Of a stretch of DNA of 64,000 nucleotides, positions 46,715 to 55,754 are shown piece by piece; the stretch's first letter is position 1; every line of letters begins with the position of its first letter. The notes under the pieces were generated by a model. The model was not told the origin of the DNA and searched no databases. It saw nothing but the letters and a program-made list of their open reading frames with translations. The translations under genes were made by a program, and so were the position numbers. The stretch comes from Nostoc sp. JL34 (GTDB taxonomy: Bacteria; Cyanobacteriota; Cyanobacteriia; Cyanobacteriales; Nostocaceae), in contig NZ_JABXKQ010000056.1 in the NCBI RefSeq assembly GCF_017114945.1, forward strand, positions 62,001-126,000. Reading direction: 5' to 3'.

Positions 46715-46778
46715 TTTTTAGTCATTAGTCATTAGTCATTAGTCATTAGTCATTTGTAAAGGCAAAGGACAAAGGACA

Positions 46779-46807
46779 TAGACGCGCCAGCGGCTTCCCG
46801 CAGGGTA
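46779..46807. repeat. Small dispersed repeat, copy 2 (29 bp)
   Basis: Identical to 45903-45931, inserted in a heptamer tract (46717-46825) between rplA and the L10 leader. Confidence 0.85.
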
Positions 46808-46839
46808 GACAAATGACTAATGACAAAATTAAATAGGCA

Positions 46840-46990
46840 AAGCCGGAGACAGCAGGTGCTAATAGCTTAATATCCTGCCGAGGTTAAAACTCTAATAGTC
46901 AGAATTACCACCCATAAAGGTGTGATAACTATGGCGTCAAGAGTCTTAATACTCAACCCCGGCTAAATTAGCTGGGGTTTGTTGTTTGGG
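46840..46990 (+). promoter_or_regulatory. Ribosomal protein L10 leader with attenuator
   Basis: Upstream of rplJ, GCCGGAGACAGCAGGTGC...TTAATATCCTGCCGAGG (46841-46883) matches the conserved L10(L12)4-binding leader. Its AGCAGG/CCTGC stem and internal-loop AGAC are recognisable. A GC-rich hairpin (AACCCCGGCTAA-A-TTAGCTGGGGTT, 46955-46980) with a T-rich tail follows, a likely terminator. The stalk complex is expected to bind the leader and reduce rplJ-rplL expression; in this arrangement, through premature termination. Confidence 0.85.
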
Positions 46991-47055
46991 TTCAGGTTGA
47001 GAAAAAACGCATAATTAGGGCACTTCCCCGATTGTTTTAAGGAGGTGAGATTGGA

Positions 47056-47670
47056 ATGGGTAGAACACTAGAAAATAAAAAAGAAATAGTAGCTGACCTC
47101 AAAGAAACTTTGAGTGAGTCAACTCTGGCACTGGTAATTGACTATCAGGGGCTAACAGTTTCGGAAATCACAGACTTACGGCGGCGGCTGCGTCCTAGTG
47201 GCACTGTTTGTAAAGTGACGAAGAACACCCTGATGGGTATTGCCATTAAAGATGATGAAAAATGGCAACCTCTGTCGGAATTGCTCAATGGTGCTTCCGC
47301 CTTTTTGCTGGTAAAAGAAGATTTTTCATCGGCAATTAAGGCATACCAAGAATTCCAAAAGGTCACCAAGAAGACAGAACTTCGTGGTGGTGTACTGGAA
47401 GGTCGCCTACTCAAAGAACCTGATGTCAAGGTACTAGGAGACTTGCCATCTAAGGAACAACTCATCGCCCAAATTGCTGGGGCTATCAACGCCTTGGCTA
47501 CCAAGATTGCTGTGGGTATCAACGAAGTTCCTGGTTCACTGGCTCGTGCTTTACAGGCTGTGGCCGACCAAGAGCAAAGTGGTGGTAGCACCGAAACTGC
47601 TGCTGTCCAAGATAGCAGCACCGAAAGTACTGCTGAAGGTGATGGCAGCACTGAAACTGCTGCTGAATAG
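47056..47670 (+). CDS. rplJ: Ribosomal protein L10
   Basis: A 204-residue stalk base protein. Signatures: [34 protein letters not shown] and [28 protein letters not shown]; the C-terminal helix that binds L7/L12 follows. A near-perfect Shine-Dalgarno AAGGAGGTGA is 7 bases before the ATG. The last 30 residues (after QEQSGG) are a Ser/Thr/Glu-rich tail made of three degenerate STETAA units, longer than the usual end. It is regulated by the L10 leader upstream. Confidence 0.97.
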   Translation: MGRTLENKKEIVADLKETLSESTLALVIDYQGLTVSEITDLRRRLRPSGTVCKVTKNTLMGIAIKDDEKWQPLSELLNGASAFLLVKEDFSSAIKAYQEFQKVTKKTELRGGVLEGRLLKEPDVKVLGDLPSKEQLIAQIAGAINALATKIAVGINEVPGSLARALQAVADQEQSGGSTETAAVQDSSTESTAEGDGSTETAAE

Positions 47671-47763
47671 ACTTCGTGGTTCATCAGTCAAAAGTCAAAA
47701 GTCTATAGTTAAAGACCAATGACCCATGACAAATAAATAATCAAAATTACAGGAGTTATATCA

Positions 47764-48153
47764 ATGTCTGCTGCAACCGATAACATTTTAGAACAACTAA
47801 AAGGCCTGTCTTTGCTGGAAGCTTCTGAGTTAGTCAAGCAAATTGAAGAAGCTTTTGGTGTGAGTGCCGCTGCACCTGTTGGCGTAGCGTTTGCAGGCCC
47901 TGGCGTTGGTGCTGCTCCTGCTGAGGAAGTTGTTGAGCAAACCGAGTTTGAAGTGATTCTCGAATCAGTCCCAGCTGATAAGAAGATTGCCGTGCTGAAG
48001 ATTGTCCGGGAATTGACCGGTTTGGGTCTGAAAGAAGCTAAAGACTTGGTGGAAGCTGCGCCCAAGGCAGTTAAAGAAGGTATTGCTAAGGATGCTGCCG
48101 AAGATGCTAAGAAGCGGATTGAAGAAGCTGGCGGTAAGGTAACTATCAAATAG
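47764..48153 (+). CDS. rplL: Ribosomal protein L7/L12
   Basis: A 129-residue stalk protein. The N-terminal dimerisation domain is [27 protein letters not shown], then an Ala/Pro/Gly hinge, and the C-domain has [37 protein letters not shown] (as consecutive blocks), the factor-binding surface. ACAGGAG precedes the ATG. A strong terminator follows, closing the ribosomal cluster. Confidence 0.98.
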   Translation: MSAATDNILEQLKGLSLLEASELVKQIEEAFGVSAAAPVGVAFAGPGVGAAPAEEVVEQTEFEVILESVPADKKIAVLKIVRELTGLGLKEAKDLVEAAPKAVKEGIAKDAAEDAKKRIEEAGGKVTIK

Positions 48154-48183
48154 TCACAATTCTATTACCAGTTTTTTATTATT

Positions 48184-48212
48184 AAGGAGCCTAACTTAGG
48201 CTCCTTTTTTTA
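48184..48212 (+). terminator. Rho-independent terminator of rplL
   Basis: AAGGAGCCTAA pairs perfectly with TTAGGCTCCTT around a single C, followed by TTTTTTT. Confidence 0.93.
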
Positions 48213-48291
48213 TCATAGAGTCTTCTGTTGGATATAAAAATACTATTAAGTATTACAACGCTCATTTGTTGTTAAAAGGGCAAGGGTTACA

Positions 48292-48428
48292 TTAAGTTGG
48301 GTTGCTTAGCTTTCTTACCCATTGACGAAATGCTCTAAGTGTTGGACTTCTACCTAAAGCTTGGCTCTGTTCGACAAACTGGGGAATTTCTTTAACAACG
48401 GGCAAGTTGGGAAAAGTAGAACTAATTA
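48292..48428 (-). pseudogene. C-terminal gene remnant next to the IS element
   Basis: On the minus strand a 45-codon frame runs into a TAA at 48294-48292 and reads SSTFPNLPVVKEIPQF, then VEQSQALGRSPTLRAF and RQWVRKLSNPT. It has normal coding character but no start; it abuts the left end of the IS. On the far side of the IS the same frame reaches a stop within about ten codons, so the upstream part of the gene is missing. The family is not recognised. Confidence 0.5.
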
Positions 48429-50126
48429 GGGCTTGCTGAAAAAGAAAGAAAAGGTGGCAGTCTCTAGATTATTAGAGCCTAAAAATATATTCAGGTGCAA
48501 GAGTTGAGGGTAAAATAGTGCAAAATCCTTGCATCACAGTGGTCAAAAATGACATAGAGTATCATTAGTCACAATGTACCGAAAAGAAGAATCAACGCCA
48601 ATTCCACCAGAAAATTTTGAACTTCCATTTGAAGGAAAGTTATCATCAGATAACCGTTGGGTAATTATGGCTGATTTAATACCCTGGAAAGAATTTGAGT
48701 CGGAATATTCTTCGGGATTCTCTCCAGAGATGGGAGCGCCAGCAAAATCTTTTCGGATGGCATTGGGGGCATTAATAATCAAAGAAAAGCTAGGGATAAG
48801 CGATAGAGAAACAGTAGAACAAATAAGGGAGAATCCATATCTACAGTATTTTCTGGGGATGTCATTATATAGTAATGACATGCCATTTAACCCATCAATG
48901 TTAGTACATTTTAGAGAAAGAATAAGTGGGGAGTTAGTTAACAAAGTGAATCAAGAGATGGTGAGGAAGATGTTAGATAAAACCTCATCTCAATCAACTC
49001 CCAAAAAAACAGCAGAACCAGAAGAAGAAGGAAGTGAGCCAAAAAATCGGGGGAAATTAATATTAGATGCGACTTGTGCGCCGGGAGATATCAGTTATCC
49101 GACAGATTTAGAGCTATTAAATCAAGCCAGAAAACAAACAGAAAAAATTATAGACTTCCTGTATGAACAGGTGAAAGAACAATTAAGTAAAAAGCCAAGA
49201 ACCTATCGAGAAGTCGCACGCAAAGATTATCTATAAGTAGCAAAAAAACGTCGAGCATCCCAAAAAGATAGAAGCAAAGCTATAAAAAAACAACTGCAAT
49301 ATATCAAAAGGAATTTAGCACATATTGAGCAATTAGTGTTGTTAGAGTCCAGTTTGGTAAATTTAAGTCATAGACAATATAAGATGTTGCTTGTCGCAAC
49401 AGAAGTTTATCGTCAACAACTATGGATGTATGAAAATAAAAAGCAGAGTATTGAAGACCGGATTGTGAGTTTAAGCCAACCACATATTCGTCCAATTGTC
49501 CGAGGTAAAGCCGGTAAAACCGTGGAATTTGGGGCAAAATTTTCGGTTAGCTGTTTTGATGGCTATGTGTTTTTAGACCATATTAGTTGGGATAACTTTA
49601 ACGAATCAACCGACTTAAAAGTACAAATAGAATCTTTTAAAGACTATACTGGGTATTATCCAGAATCCGTTCATGTTGATAAAATTTATCGCACCAGAGA
49701 GAATCGAGCTTGGTGTAAAGAACGAGGTATTAGAATTAGTGGAGTTCCGTTAGGTAGACCTCCAAAAACTGTGAGTCAAGAAAAAAAGAAGCAAGCTAAA
49801 GAGGACGAAGGAATTCGTAATTCTATTGAGGGTAAGTTTGGACAAGCTATAAGAAGATTTGGCTTGGATAGAGTGATGGCGAAACTAAATCATACTTCTG
49901 TTACTGCAATTGCTATTACTTTTTTAGTCATGAATCTTTCTACTCAAATGTCACAGCTTTTGTGTACTTTTTTGTGTCCATTTTTCAATATTAGACCTAG
50001 TATACGGTCTAATATTATTGATACTTATAATTTGATAGCAAGCAGATAGGACACAGTTATGATTAACCCTTATTGAGTAACTAATCAATCCTTCTCCTGC
50101 CGGTTTCTGACTTTTTCAGCAACCCC
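48429..50126 (+). mobile_element. Insertion sequence, IS5/IS1182-like
   Basis: The ends GGGCTTGCTGAAAAAG (left) and GGGGTTGCTGAAAAAG (right, complement) are terminal inverted repeats with one mismatch in 16. TAATTA flanks both sides (48423-48428 and 50127-50132) as a 6-bp target duplication; an adjoining C makes a 7-bp repeat equally possible. The element is about 1.7 kb and carries one transposase gene with an internal stop. It lies between the rplL cluster and the EPS operon. Confidence 0.88.
48574..50049 (+). pseudogene. IS transposase with one in-frame stop
   Basis: A DDE transposase reading frame of 491 codons broken once by TAA at 49234-49236 (ARKDYL-stop-VAKKRRASQ). The N-terminal part has the DUF772-type domain (SFRMALGALIIKEKLGISDRE, NPYLQYFLG). 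The catalytic acids are placed as Asp in LILDATCAPGDIS, Asp in ESVHVDKIYRTREN and Glu in NSIEGKFGQAIRR. Frame and sequence continue on both sides of the stop without a shift, so a single nucleotide change inactivated it, unless the stop is read through. Confidence 0.88.
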
Positions 50127-50173
50127 TAATTATAAGGTAATGTATACATCATCTACTTTTTGAATTCATTAAA

Positions 50174-52363
50174 CTACACCAAGCGCTCTCTACTCCCTAT
50201 TTCAACAGTTTCTTGAAGATTTTTTTCCTCAGTCGAGTAGTAGTAATTGTAGCGTTCAGTCTGTGAAATAACTCCATTTACTACCTGTCCCAGGACATTC
50301 TGACCAGATTTTTCTAAAAGCTCCTTCGCGATACTGGCACTAACAGAATCAACTACCCCTGGACGAACTACAAATAAAACACCATCAGCCATTTGACCGA
50401 GAGTAACAGCATCAGCAGCAACGTTTAATGATGGAGCATCAATAATTACGAAGTCGTAATAGATAGACAAAGTTTGGATTAATACAGCCATTTTTTTCGA
50501 GTCGAGAAGAGAACCTGGATTAGGAGGTGTAACTCCAGAAGTAAGGACATACAAATTATCCATTACTTGTTTGATAGCCGTCCTAATTTCACCTTGTCCA
50601 ACAATCAGATTACTTAGACCTTCATTATTAATCACTTCCCAGATTTTATGCTGAACAGGACGGCGCATATCTGCATCTACTAGTAAGACTTTGCGCTCCA
50701 TCTGAGCCATTGTTACAGCTAAATTAGCAGCTACTGTTGATTTACCTTCTCTGGGAACAGAACTAGTAACAACTATAACTTTTAGCTCCTTATCAGCACT
50801 GATAAACTTCAGATTTGACCGCAACATTCGGTAGGCTTCATTAATTGGCGATCGCGGCATATCTCGAACTACAAGCCTTTTGTTATATGCCTCAATTTCT
50901 TCATTGCCAATAATAGATTTATTGGAATTATTAAAGTTAGGAATAATCCCTAACAAAGTAAATTTTAACAATTCCTTAGCCTGCTCGGTAGTCTTAATTG
51001 ATTTATCTATTTTTTCCAAAACATACACGGTTGCTAAAGCTGTCAAACTAGCCAATAAACCTGTACTCAAATACAAAAATATCGGAGATGAAATTGACTC
51101 TTCCGGTACTTCAGCTTCGGATATCATGCTTGCATTCCCTAAATTTTGATTTTCCGCTATTCGACTTTCTTGTAGCTTTTGTAGTAATAGGGAATAGGTA
51201 GATTGTGCAGCTTGTACTTTCCGTTCAAATTGGCGCTGTTGTTGTTCCAATCTTGGTAGATTGTTCAAGCGTTGTTTATAAGCAGTTTGTAACCCAGATA
51301 AAGTAGTGATTTGGCTTGCTAAACCCAGACGGTTTGACTCTAATTCTACAAGCCTTGCAGAAAGTTGCTGTTGTAACTCTCCTAATTGAAAGTTATTATT
51401 TAGTTGTGATGAGGTTGTTCCGACAACATTTTTTATCCGTTGTTGTAGTAGCCCATTTAAAGATTGTAATTTGTATTGCAAATCGATAATTTGCGGATGG
51501 TTGTCCTGCAAAACAGTCCGCCTAGCTGCCAGTTGTGATTCTAGCTGTTGGATTTCTTTGAGAATATCTTGTACCCCTGAAGTTTGGCTAAGGGAAGTCA
51601 TAACTACTGCTTGCTGGGAGTTCATACCCAATTGTTTACGAATTCCTTGAATTTGTGCTTCAGCATCAGCAAATCTAGATTGAGCTTCACTAATTTGCTG
51701 TTGTAATGATGTAATGACTTCCAGTGCCTTAGTCGCTTCTTCTTGCAGAGAAACAATTTTGTACTTTTCTTTAAACCCTGCTAGTTCTGCTTCTGCTTGC
51801 CGAACAACTAATTCCGCATTTGGTAATTGTTTTTCTATAAACTTGCGAGCAGTAGCTGCTTGAGTTCTATGAGCAGATATATTGTATTCTAAATAGACAT
51901 CTATCAGAGTATTAACAACCTGTGCGGCTAATTGTGGATTTTTATCTTTATAGGAAATACTTAGAACGTCAGCTCCCTTAATTTCCTTCACTGTTAGCAT
52001 TTGTAGAAACTGTTTGGTTTTTAAATTTACGCTTTTATTGTCTTTGAGATTGAGTTTATTTATGGTACTTTTCACAACTGGGACAGAACGGATAACTTCT
52101 GCCTCTGTATTCAGAGGATTATTTTTATCATCAACTAATGGCTCTAGTTTTCCCATTTCTGTTCCTACTCCTGTTAATGAAGAAGTAGTATTTATTCTTT
52201 GAAATTTTAATTTTCCTTCTGCTAAGTAATAAGGCTTCTTGAATAATGTAGCTACCTGTAAAATTATAAATACACAAACAAAAATACCTAAAGTTGGAAT
52301 CCAACGGCGCTTCAGGACTTGTAAATATTTATCAAAGGTTCCAGAAGATTCTTGTATTGTCAT
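50174..52363 (-). CDS. Wzc/CpsD-type polysaccharide tyrosine autokinase
   Basis: About 729 residues from the ATG at 52363; an upstream ATG at 52447 would add a 28-residue leader. Wzz layout: membrane helix (LGIFVCVFIILQVATLF), long coiled coil (residues about 180-420), second helix (FLYLSTGLLASLTALATVYVL). The kinase has a complete Walker A (TSSVPREGKSTVAANLA), Walker A' (LLVDADMRRP) and Walker B (FVIIDAPS), and ends with the Tyr cluster ERYNYYYSTEE, the autophosphorylation site. It controls polymer length and export. It is the last gene of the minus-strand EPS operon. Confidence 0.95.
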   Translation of the reverse strand: MTIQESSGTFDKYLQVLKRRWIPTLGIFVCVFIILQVATLFKKPYYLAEGKLKFQRINTTSSLTGVGTEMGKLEPLVDDKNNPLNTEAEVIRSVPVVKSTINKLNLKDNKSVNLKTKQFLQMLTVKEIKGADVLSISYKDKNPQLAAQVVNTLIDVYLEYNISAHRTQAATARKFIEKQLPNAELVVRQAEAELAGFKEKYKIVSLQEEATKALEVITSLQQQISEAQSRFADAEAQIQGIRKQLGMNSQQAVVMTSLSQTSGVQDILKEIQQLESQLAARRTVLQDNHPQIIDLQYKLQSLNGLLQQRIKNVVGTTSSQLNNNFQLGELQQQLSARLVELESNRLGLASQITTLSGLQTAYKQRLNNLPRLEQQQRQFERKVQAAQSTYSLLLQKLQESRIAENQNLGNASMISEAEVPEESISSPIFLYLSTGLLASLTALATVYVLEKIDKSIKTTEQAKELLKFTLLGIIPNFNNSNKSIIGNEEIEAYNKRLVVRDMPRSPINEAYRMLRSNLKFISADKELKVIVVTSSVPREGKSTVAANLAVTMAQMERKVLLVDADMRRPVQHKIWEVINNEGLSNLIVGQGEIRTAIKQVMDNLYVLTSGVTPPNPGSLLDSKKMAVLIQTLSIYYDFVIIDAPSLNVAADAVTLGQMADGVLFVVRPGVVDSVSASIAKELLEKSGQNVLGQVVNGVISQTERYNYYYSTEEKNLQETVEIGSRERLV

Positions 52364-52443
52364 AAAATGATTGCAAGCTTTTTGATTAGTGTTAAAATTA
52401 TCAAATATCGAATTACTCAGAATGCATGTGTAGAAAATTAAAA

Positions 52444-53637
52444 TCAAGTTGTCAGATAAACTTTTTCAGTAACCATGAACATAGAATTTTGATTTTTTTG
52501 AGTTTTATAATGAACTGCTTTGATTTGATTAATTACTATTTCTAAATCTTCGTCTGTGAGATTAGATCCAGAAGGCAAGCAAAGACCGTAGTTAAATAAA
52601 TCTTCTGCTACTGCACCACCAAAAAATTCACACTGAGCAAAAATAGGCTGGAGATGTAAAGGTTTCCATACAGGACGAGATTCAATTTGCTGTTCAAGAA
52701 GTGCTAGGCGGATTTGTTCTCTATTTGCACCAAAAGCTTCAGTATTTATTGTTAAGCAGGTGAGCCAGCGAGTAGCGCATCCATAATTAGCTTCAGGCAT
52801 AAATTCTATTCCTGGTATATTTTTTAAGCCTTGGTAGTAAATTTCAAAGTTGCGCCGTCTAGCTGCAACTCGCTCACTTAAAACACGCAACTGACCGCGA
52901 CCAATACCAGCTAAAATATTACTTAGGCGATAGTTATAACCAATCTCTGAATGTTGGTAATGCGGAGCGCGATCGCGTGCTTGTGTTGCTAGAAAACTGG
53001 CTCTACTTACTAAGTATAAATCATTAGAAACTAACATTCCACCACCAGAAGTAGTGATAATTTTATTGCCATTGAATGAGTAAATGCCAATCCGTCCAAA
53101 AGTTCCTAAAAAACGCCCTTTATAAGTAGCTCCTAAAGCTTCAGCAGCATCTTCAATTAAGGGGATATCATACTGATTACAAGCTTTCAGGATTGGATCA
53201 ATATCTGCACTTTGACCATATAAATGTACAACTACAACAGCTTTGGGTAGTTTGCCCTTTCGGGCGCGGTGATCTAGGGCTTCTGCTAATAGTTCTGGAT
53301 TCATGTTCCAAGAAGTGCGATCGCTATCAATAAATACTGGTTTTGCTCCTAAATAAGTAATTGGATTCGCACTAGCAATAAACGTTAAAGTAGAGCAAAA
53401 AACTTCATCCCCAGGCTCAACACCAACTAATCGCAAAGCTAAATGTAGAGCCGCTGTACCAGAACTAACAGCAACAGCATGGCTAGCGCCAGTTACTTGA
53501 CAAAATTCTTGCTCGAAAGCGTCAACATGGGGGCCAACAGGAGCAATCCAGTTAGTTTCAAAAGCTTCTTTGACAAATTCTAGTTCGCGATCGCTCATGT
53601 GAGGTGTTGAAAGCAAAATTGGTTTATTCATCCGCAT
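52444..53637 (-). CDS. DegT/DnrJ/EryC1/StrS aminotransferase (UDP-4-amino-sugar type)
   Basis: A 397-residue PLP enzyme. Motifs: LSTPHMSDRELEFVKEAFETN, VSSGTAALHLALR, FCSTLTFIASANPI, EDAAEALGATYKGRFLG, the PLP-lysine segment SFNGNKIITTSGGG and GYNYRLSNILAGIG. The sequence style is close to PglE/PseC-type enzymes, which make UDP-4-amino-4,6-dideoxy sugars. With the phosphoglycosyl transferase and acyltransferases beside it, an N-acylated amino sugar is the likely product. No 4,6-dehydratase is visible in the window, so that step must be encoded elsewhere. Confidence 0.93.
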   Translation of the reverse strand: MRMNKPILLSTPHMSDRELEFVKEAFETNWIAPVGPHVDAFEQEFCQVTGASHAVAVSSGTAALHLALRLVGVEPGDEVFCSTLTFIASANPITYLGAKPVFIDSDRTSWNMNPELLAEALDHRARKGKLPKAVVVVHLYGQSADIDPILKACNQYDIPLIEDAAEALGATYKGRFLGTFGRIGIYSFNGNKIITTSGGGMLVSNDLYLVSRASFLATQARDRAPHYQHSEIGYNYRLSNILAGIGRGQLRVLSERVAARRRNFEIYYQGLKNIPGIEFMPEANYGCATRWLTCLTINTEAFGANREQIRLALLEQQIESRPVWKPLHLQPIFAQCEFFGGAVAEDLFNYGLCLPSGSNLTDEDLEIVINQIKAVHYKTQKNQNSMFMVTEKVYLTT

Positions 53638-53710
53638 TACCTAGATCACTTCGCTATTTTTTGTTGATATATTTACATAAAAGTTTTGCGTAAGTCTTGT
53701 TATTTATCCC

Positions 53711-54784
53711 TCAATTAAGAGAACGATAGGCAGGGAAAAAACTTGAGTTAAGTAAACTTTTTGGCTCAGTTTTTAAAGATTTTGCTCGTAATTTAACTAA
53801 ATAAATATATTTTTCTTCATCTGTAATTAGACGCAGTGTCAAAAAGGAATGTCTTTGTTTAGAAAAACCTGCTTTGAAATTGTAGAGACTATCTTTAGCT
53901 GCACCAACACCACCGCCCAAATGCAAAAATTTATTTCCACGTTCTTTAGCCCAAAATCGAACGTAATCAAACATTAACTTGCTAGGAGCTTGTTTTAGGA
54001 ATTCGTTTTTTGTTCCTCCAAGGTGGTATTGAACTATTTCACAGCATTCAGTAAATATTCCAGCACAGGCAACTTGATTATTTAACTCTAAAATACACAA
54101 GTGGATATTTTCATTCATATTTGCTAGAGAAGCAAAATATTTATTATCAAAATAAAAATATTTTTTAGCTTCTACACGTTCCATTGTTTCAGTATATACA
54201 TCAATAAAATCATTGATACAATCCTGAAAATTAACCATTTTTGCTGTAAATCCATTCCGTTTACATCTATTGATATAAGTGCGGTGTTCCGGTCGGGTTT
54301 GCTGCCATATTTCTGTTGTTGATAGGCTTAAGTTAATAGATATAGTTTCTCCCGATACTTGACATAATTGAGGGATTAAAACTTCATTAACATTTTGATT
54401 TAGTATTGGATGCAAGCGTAAGAATGCTGAACACACGTTTTTAGATAAAAATACAGATTTGAGTTTTTCAAGTGCCAAATTTAAAAACTCAGGTGTGTTA
54501 GCCGCTGCTTCACTTAATAGAAATCCAGGATAACCATAAGGCGAAACAACATCAAACACTTCTGGAATCGTTAACTCTGCGTCAAATAAATCATCACAGC
54601 GGCGCAGTAAATAAGGTAAAAAAAATATTTTTTCACCATCGACTATTAAAATAGCCTCTGGTATGGATTGAGTTCTTTGAGACTCTAAATATACATATTC
54701 AGGCAAATGATAAACATCATAACTGAGATGTTCCAGTGTTTGTAACCACAAAGGATTAGCTAAATCAATTACTTGAATATCCAT
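53711..54784 (-). CDS. FemAB-like GNAT acyl/aminoacyl transferase
   Basis: A 357-residue protein with the duplicated GNAT fold of the FemAB/acetyltransf_6 group. The N-domain has HLPEYVYLESQRT and VSPYGYPGF; the C-domain has EIWQQTRPEHRTYINRCKR, NNQVACAGIFTECCEIVQYHLGGT, SKLMFDYVRFWAKERGNKFLHLGGGVG and LYNFKAGFSKQRHSF. FemAB proteins transfer amino acids from aminoacyl-tRNA to peptidoglycan or sugars; PEP-CTERM/EPS loci of proteobacteria often contain a relative. Here it probably modifies the amino sugar made by the DegT enzyme next to it. The donor is unknown. Confidence 0.85.
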   Translation of the reverse strand: MDIQVIDLANPLWLQTLEHLSYDVYHLPEYVYLESQRTQSIPEAILIVDGEKIFFLPYLLRRCDDLFDAELTIPEVFDVVSPYGYPGFLLSEAAANTPEFLNLALEKLKSVFLSKNVCSAFLRLHPILNQNVNEVLIPQLCQVSGETISINLSLSTTEIWQQTRPEHRTYINRCKRNGFTAKMVNFQDCINDFIDVYTETMERVEAKKYFYFDNKYFASLANMNENIHLCILELNNQVACAGIFTECCEIVQYHLGGTKNEFLKQAPSKLMFDYVRFWAKERGNKFLHLGGGVGAAKDSLYNFKAGFSKQRHSFLTLRLITDEEKYIYLVKLRAKSLKTEPKSLLNSSFFPAYRSLN

Positions 54785-54853
54785 CTTTAAAATTAATTAC
54801 GAATTACAAGTAGCGAGTAAATGAGCGTCCGTAAAAGCGTCATTACGAGTTAT

Positions 54854-55714
54854 TTAGTCATGCCCAACTAGACGATAATATTTGTGTGGATATCGCCAGT
54901 GGATGAATCTCTCAATAATGGGATTTATCTCTACTTTTGCAGGAATATGCTTTACCTGAAAGCCCATTCCTTCTTTGAAAATACAGAGTTTTTCATCTTC
55001 ACGAGAGTGCAGACCGTTGACAAGCTCACGAATTAACCCAGAACGGCGACAGACCTGGGCAAATTCAAATAGCAATCCTGTACCAATGTAGGTAGACAAT
55101 GCCTCAGTGGCGATGATTACTTCATCAATGTAAGCAATACCGTTGACAGCGTATCCTGTAACATAACCGCAAAGGTCTGCACCATTAAGACCTGCAAGAA
55201 TCAACCGTTGTTCAGGGGCGACATAATCGGCTAGTCCCGTCAAATAGTCTTTTTTTGAAGGGATTTGACGATAAGCTGTTCGCTTTAATGCCGACAAAAA
55301 GACTTCATAACCCTGCTCCTGCAAGAGTGTGAGTTCATTTAACTGCACAATATTTACTCGTTTGTAACACCTTCGTAGATGATTTCGACGATTTGCTGTC
55401 ACACTTTGGAGATCATAGTTTTCTAGATTAGGTAAGCAGTGAATCGGCATTGAAGCGTTAGCAATAGTTGTATCAATCTCACATAATGTTGTTTGGAATC
55501 CCCAAGATAAGGAGGTTGGGAAAGTTGCTTCTTCAGCACTCAAGCGTGCCAACCAATGAAGCGGCTGATAGAAACCCCGAACAGTCTCCTTCCAGTAGCG
55601 ATCGCAATGGCGAATAACATGCGTTCCCCGTTTGCGATGCCAATCAGCACATTCTTCTTCTGTCATTGAGGTTAACACCGCTGCGGATACATCTTGTATC
55701 TGTTGAAAACTCAT
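54854..55714 (-). CDS. GNAT-fold acyltransferase-like protein
   Basis: A 286-residue protein without a clear named family. The C-terminal half has the FemAB/BioF2-like GNAT pattern: RRNHLRRCYKRVNIVQL, LILAGLNGADLCGYVTGYAVNGIAYIDEVI (in two strands), GTGLLFEFAQVCRRSGLIRELVNG and IFKEGMGFQVKHIPA. The N-terminal part (EECADWHRKRGTHVIRHCDRYWKE) is unassigned. It lies 69 bases upstream of the FemAB-like gene in the same operon, so the two may acylate the same or successive sugars. Confidence 0.7.
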   Translation of the reverse strand: MSFQQIQDVSAAVLTSMTEEECADWHRKRGTHVIRHCDRYWKETVRGFYQPLHWLARLSAEEATFPTSLSWGFQTTLCEIDTTIANASMPIHCLPNLENYDLQSVTANRRNHLRRCYKRVNIVQLNELTLLQEQGYEVFLSALKRTAYRQIPSKKDYLTGLADYVAPEQRLILAGLNGADLCGYVTGYAVNGIAYIDEVIIATEALSTYIGTGLLFEFAQVCRRSGLIRELVNGLHSREDEKLCIFKEGMGFQVKHIPAKVEINPIIERFIHWRYPHKYYRLVGHD

Positions 55715-55754
55715 GTTTTTCTAGTTCCAATACTTCTATTGCTTAGGAAAACCG

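Noticed and set aside
48543-48944. 133-codon minus-strand frame inside the IS
   Set aside because: Antisense to the transposase frame, which carries the recognisable domain and catalytic residues.
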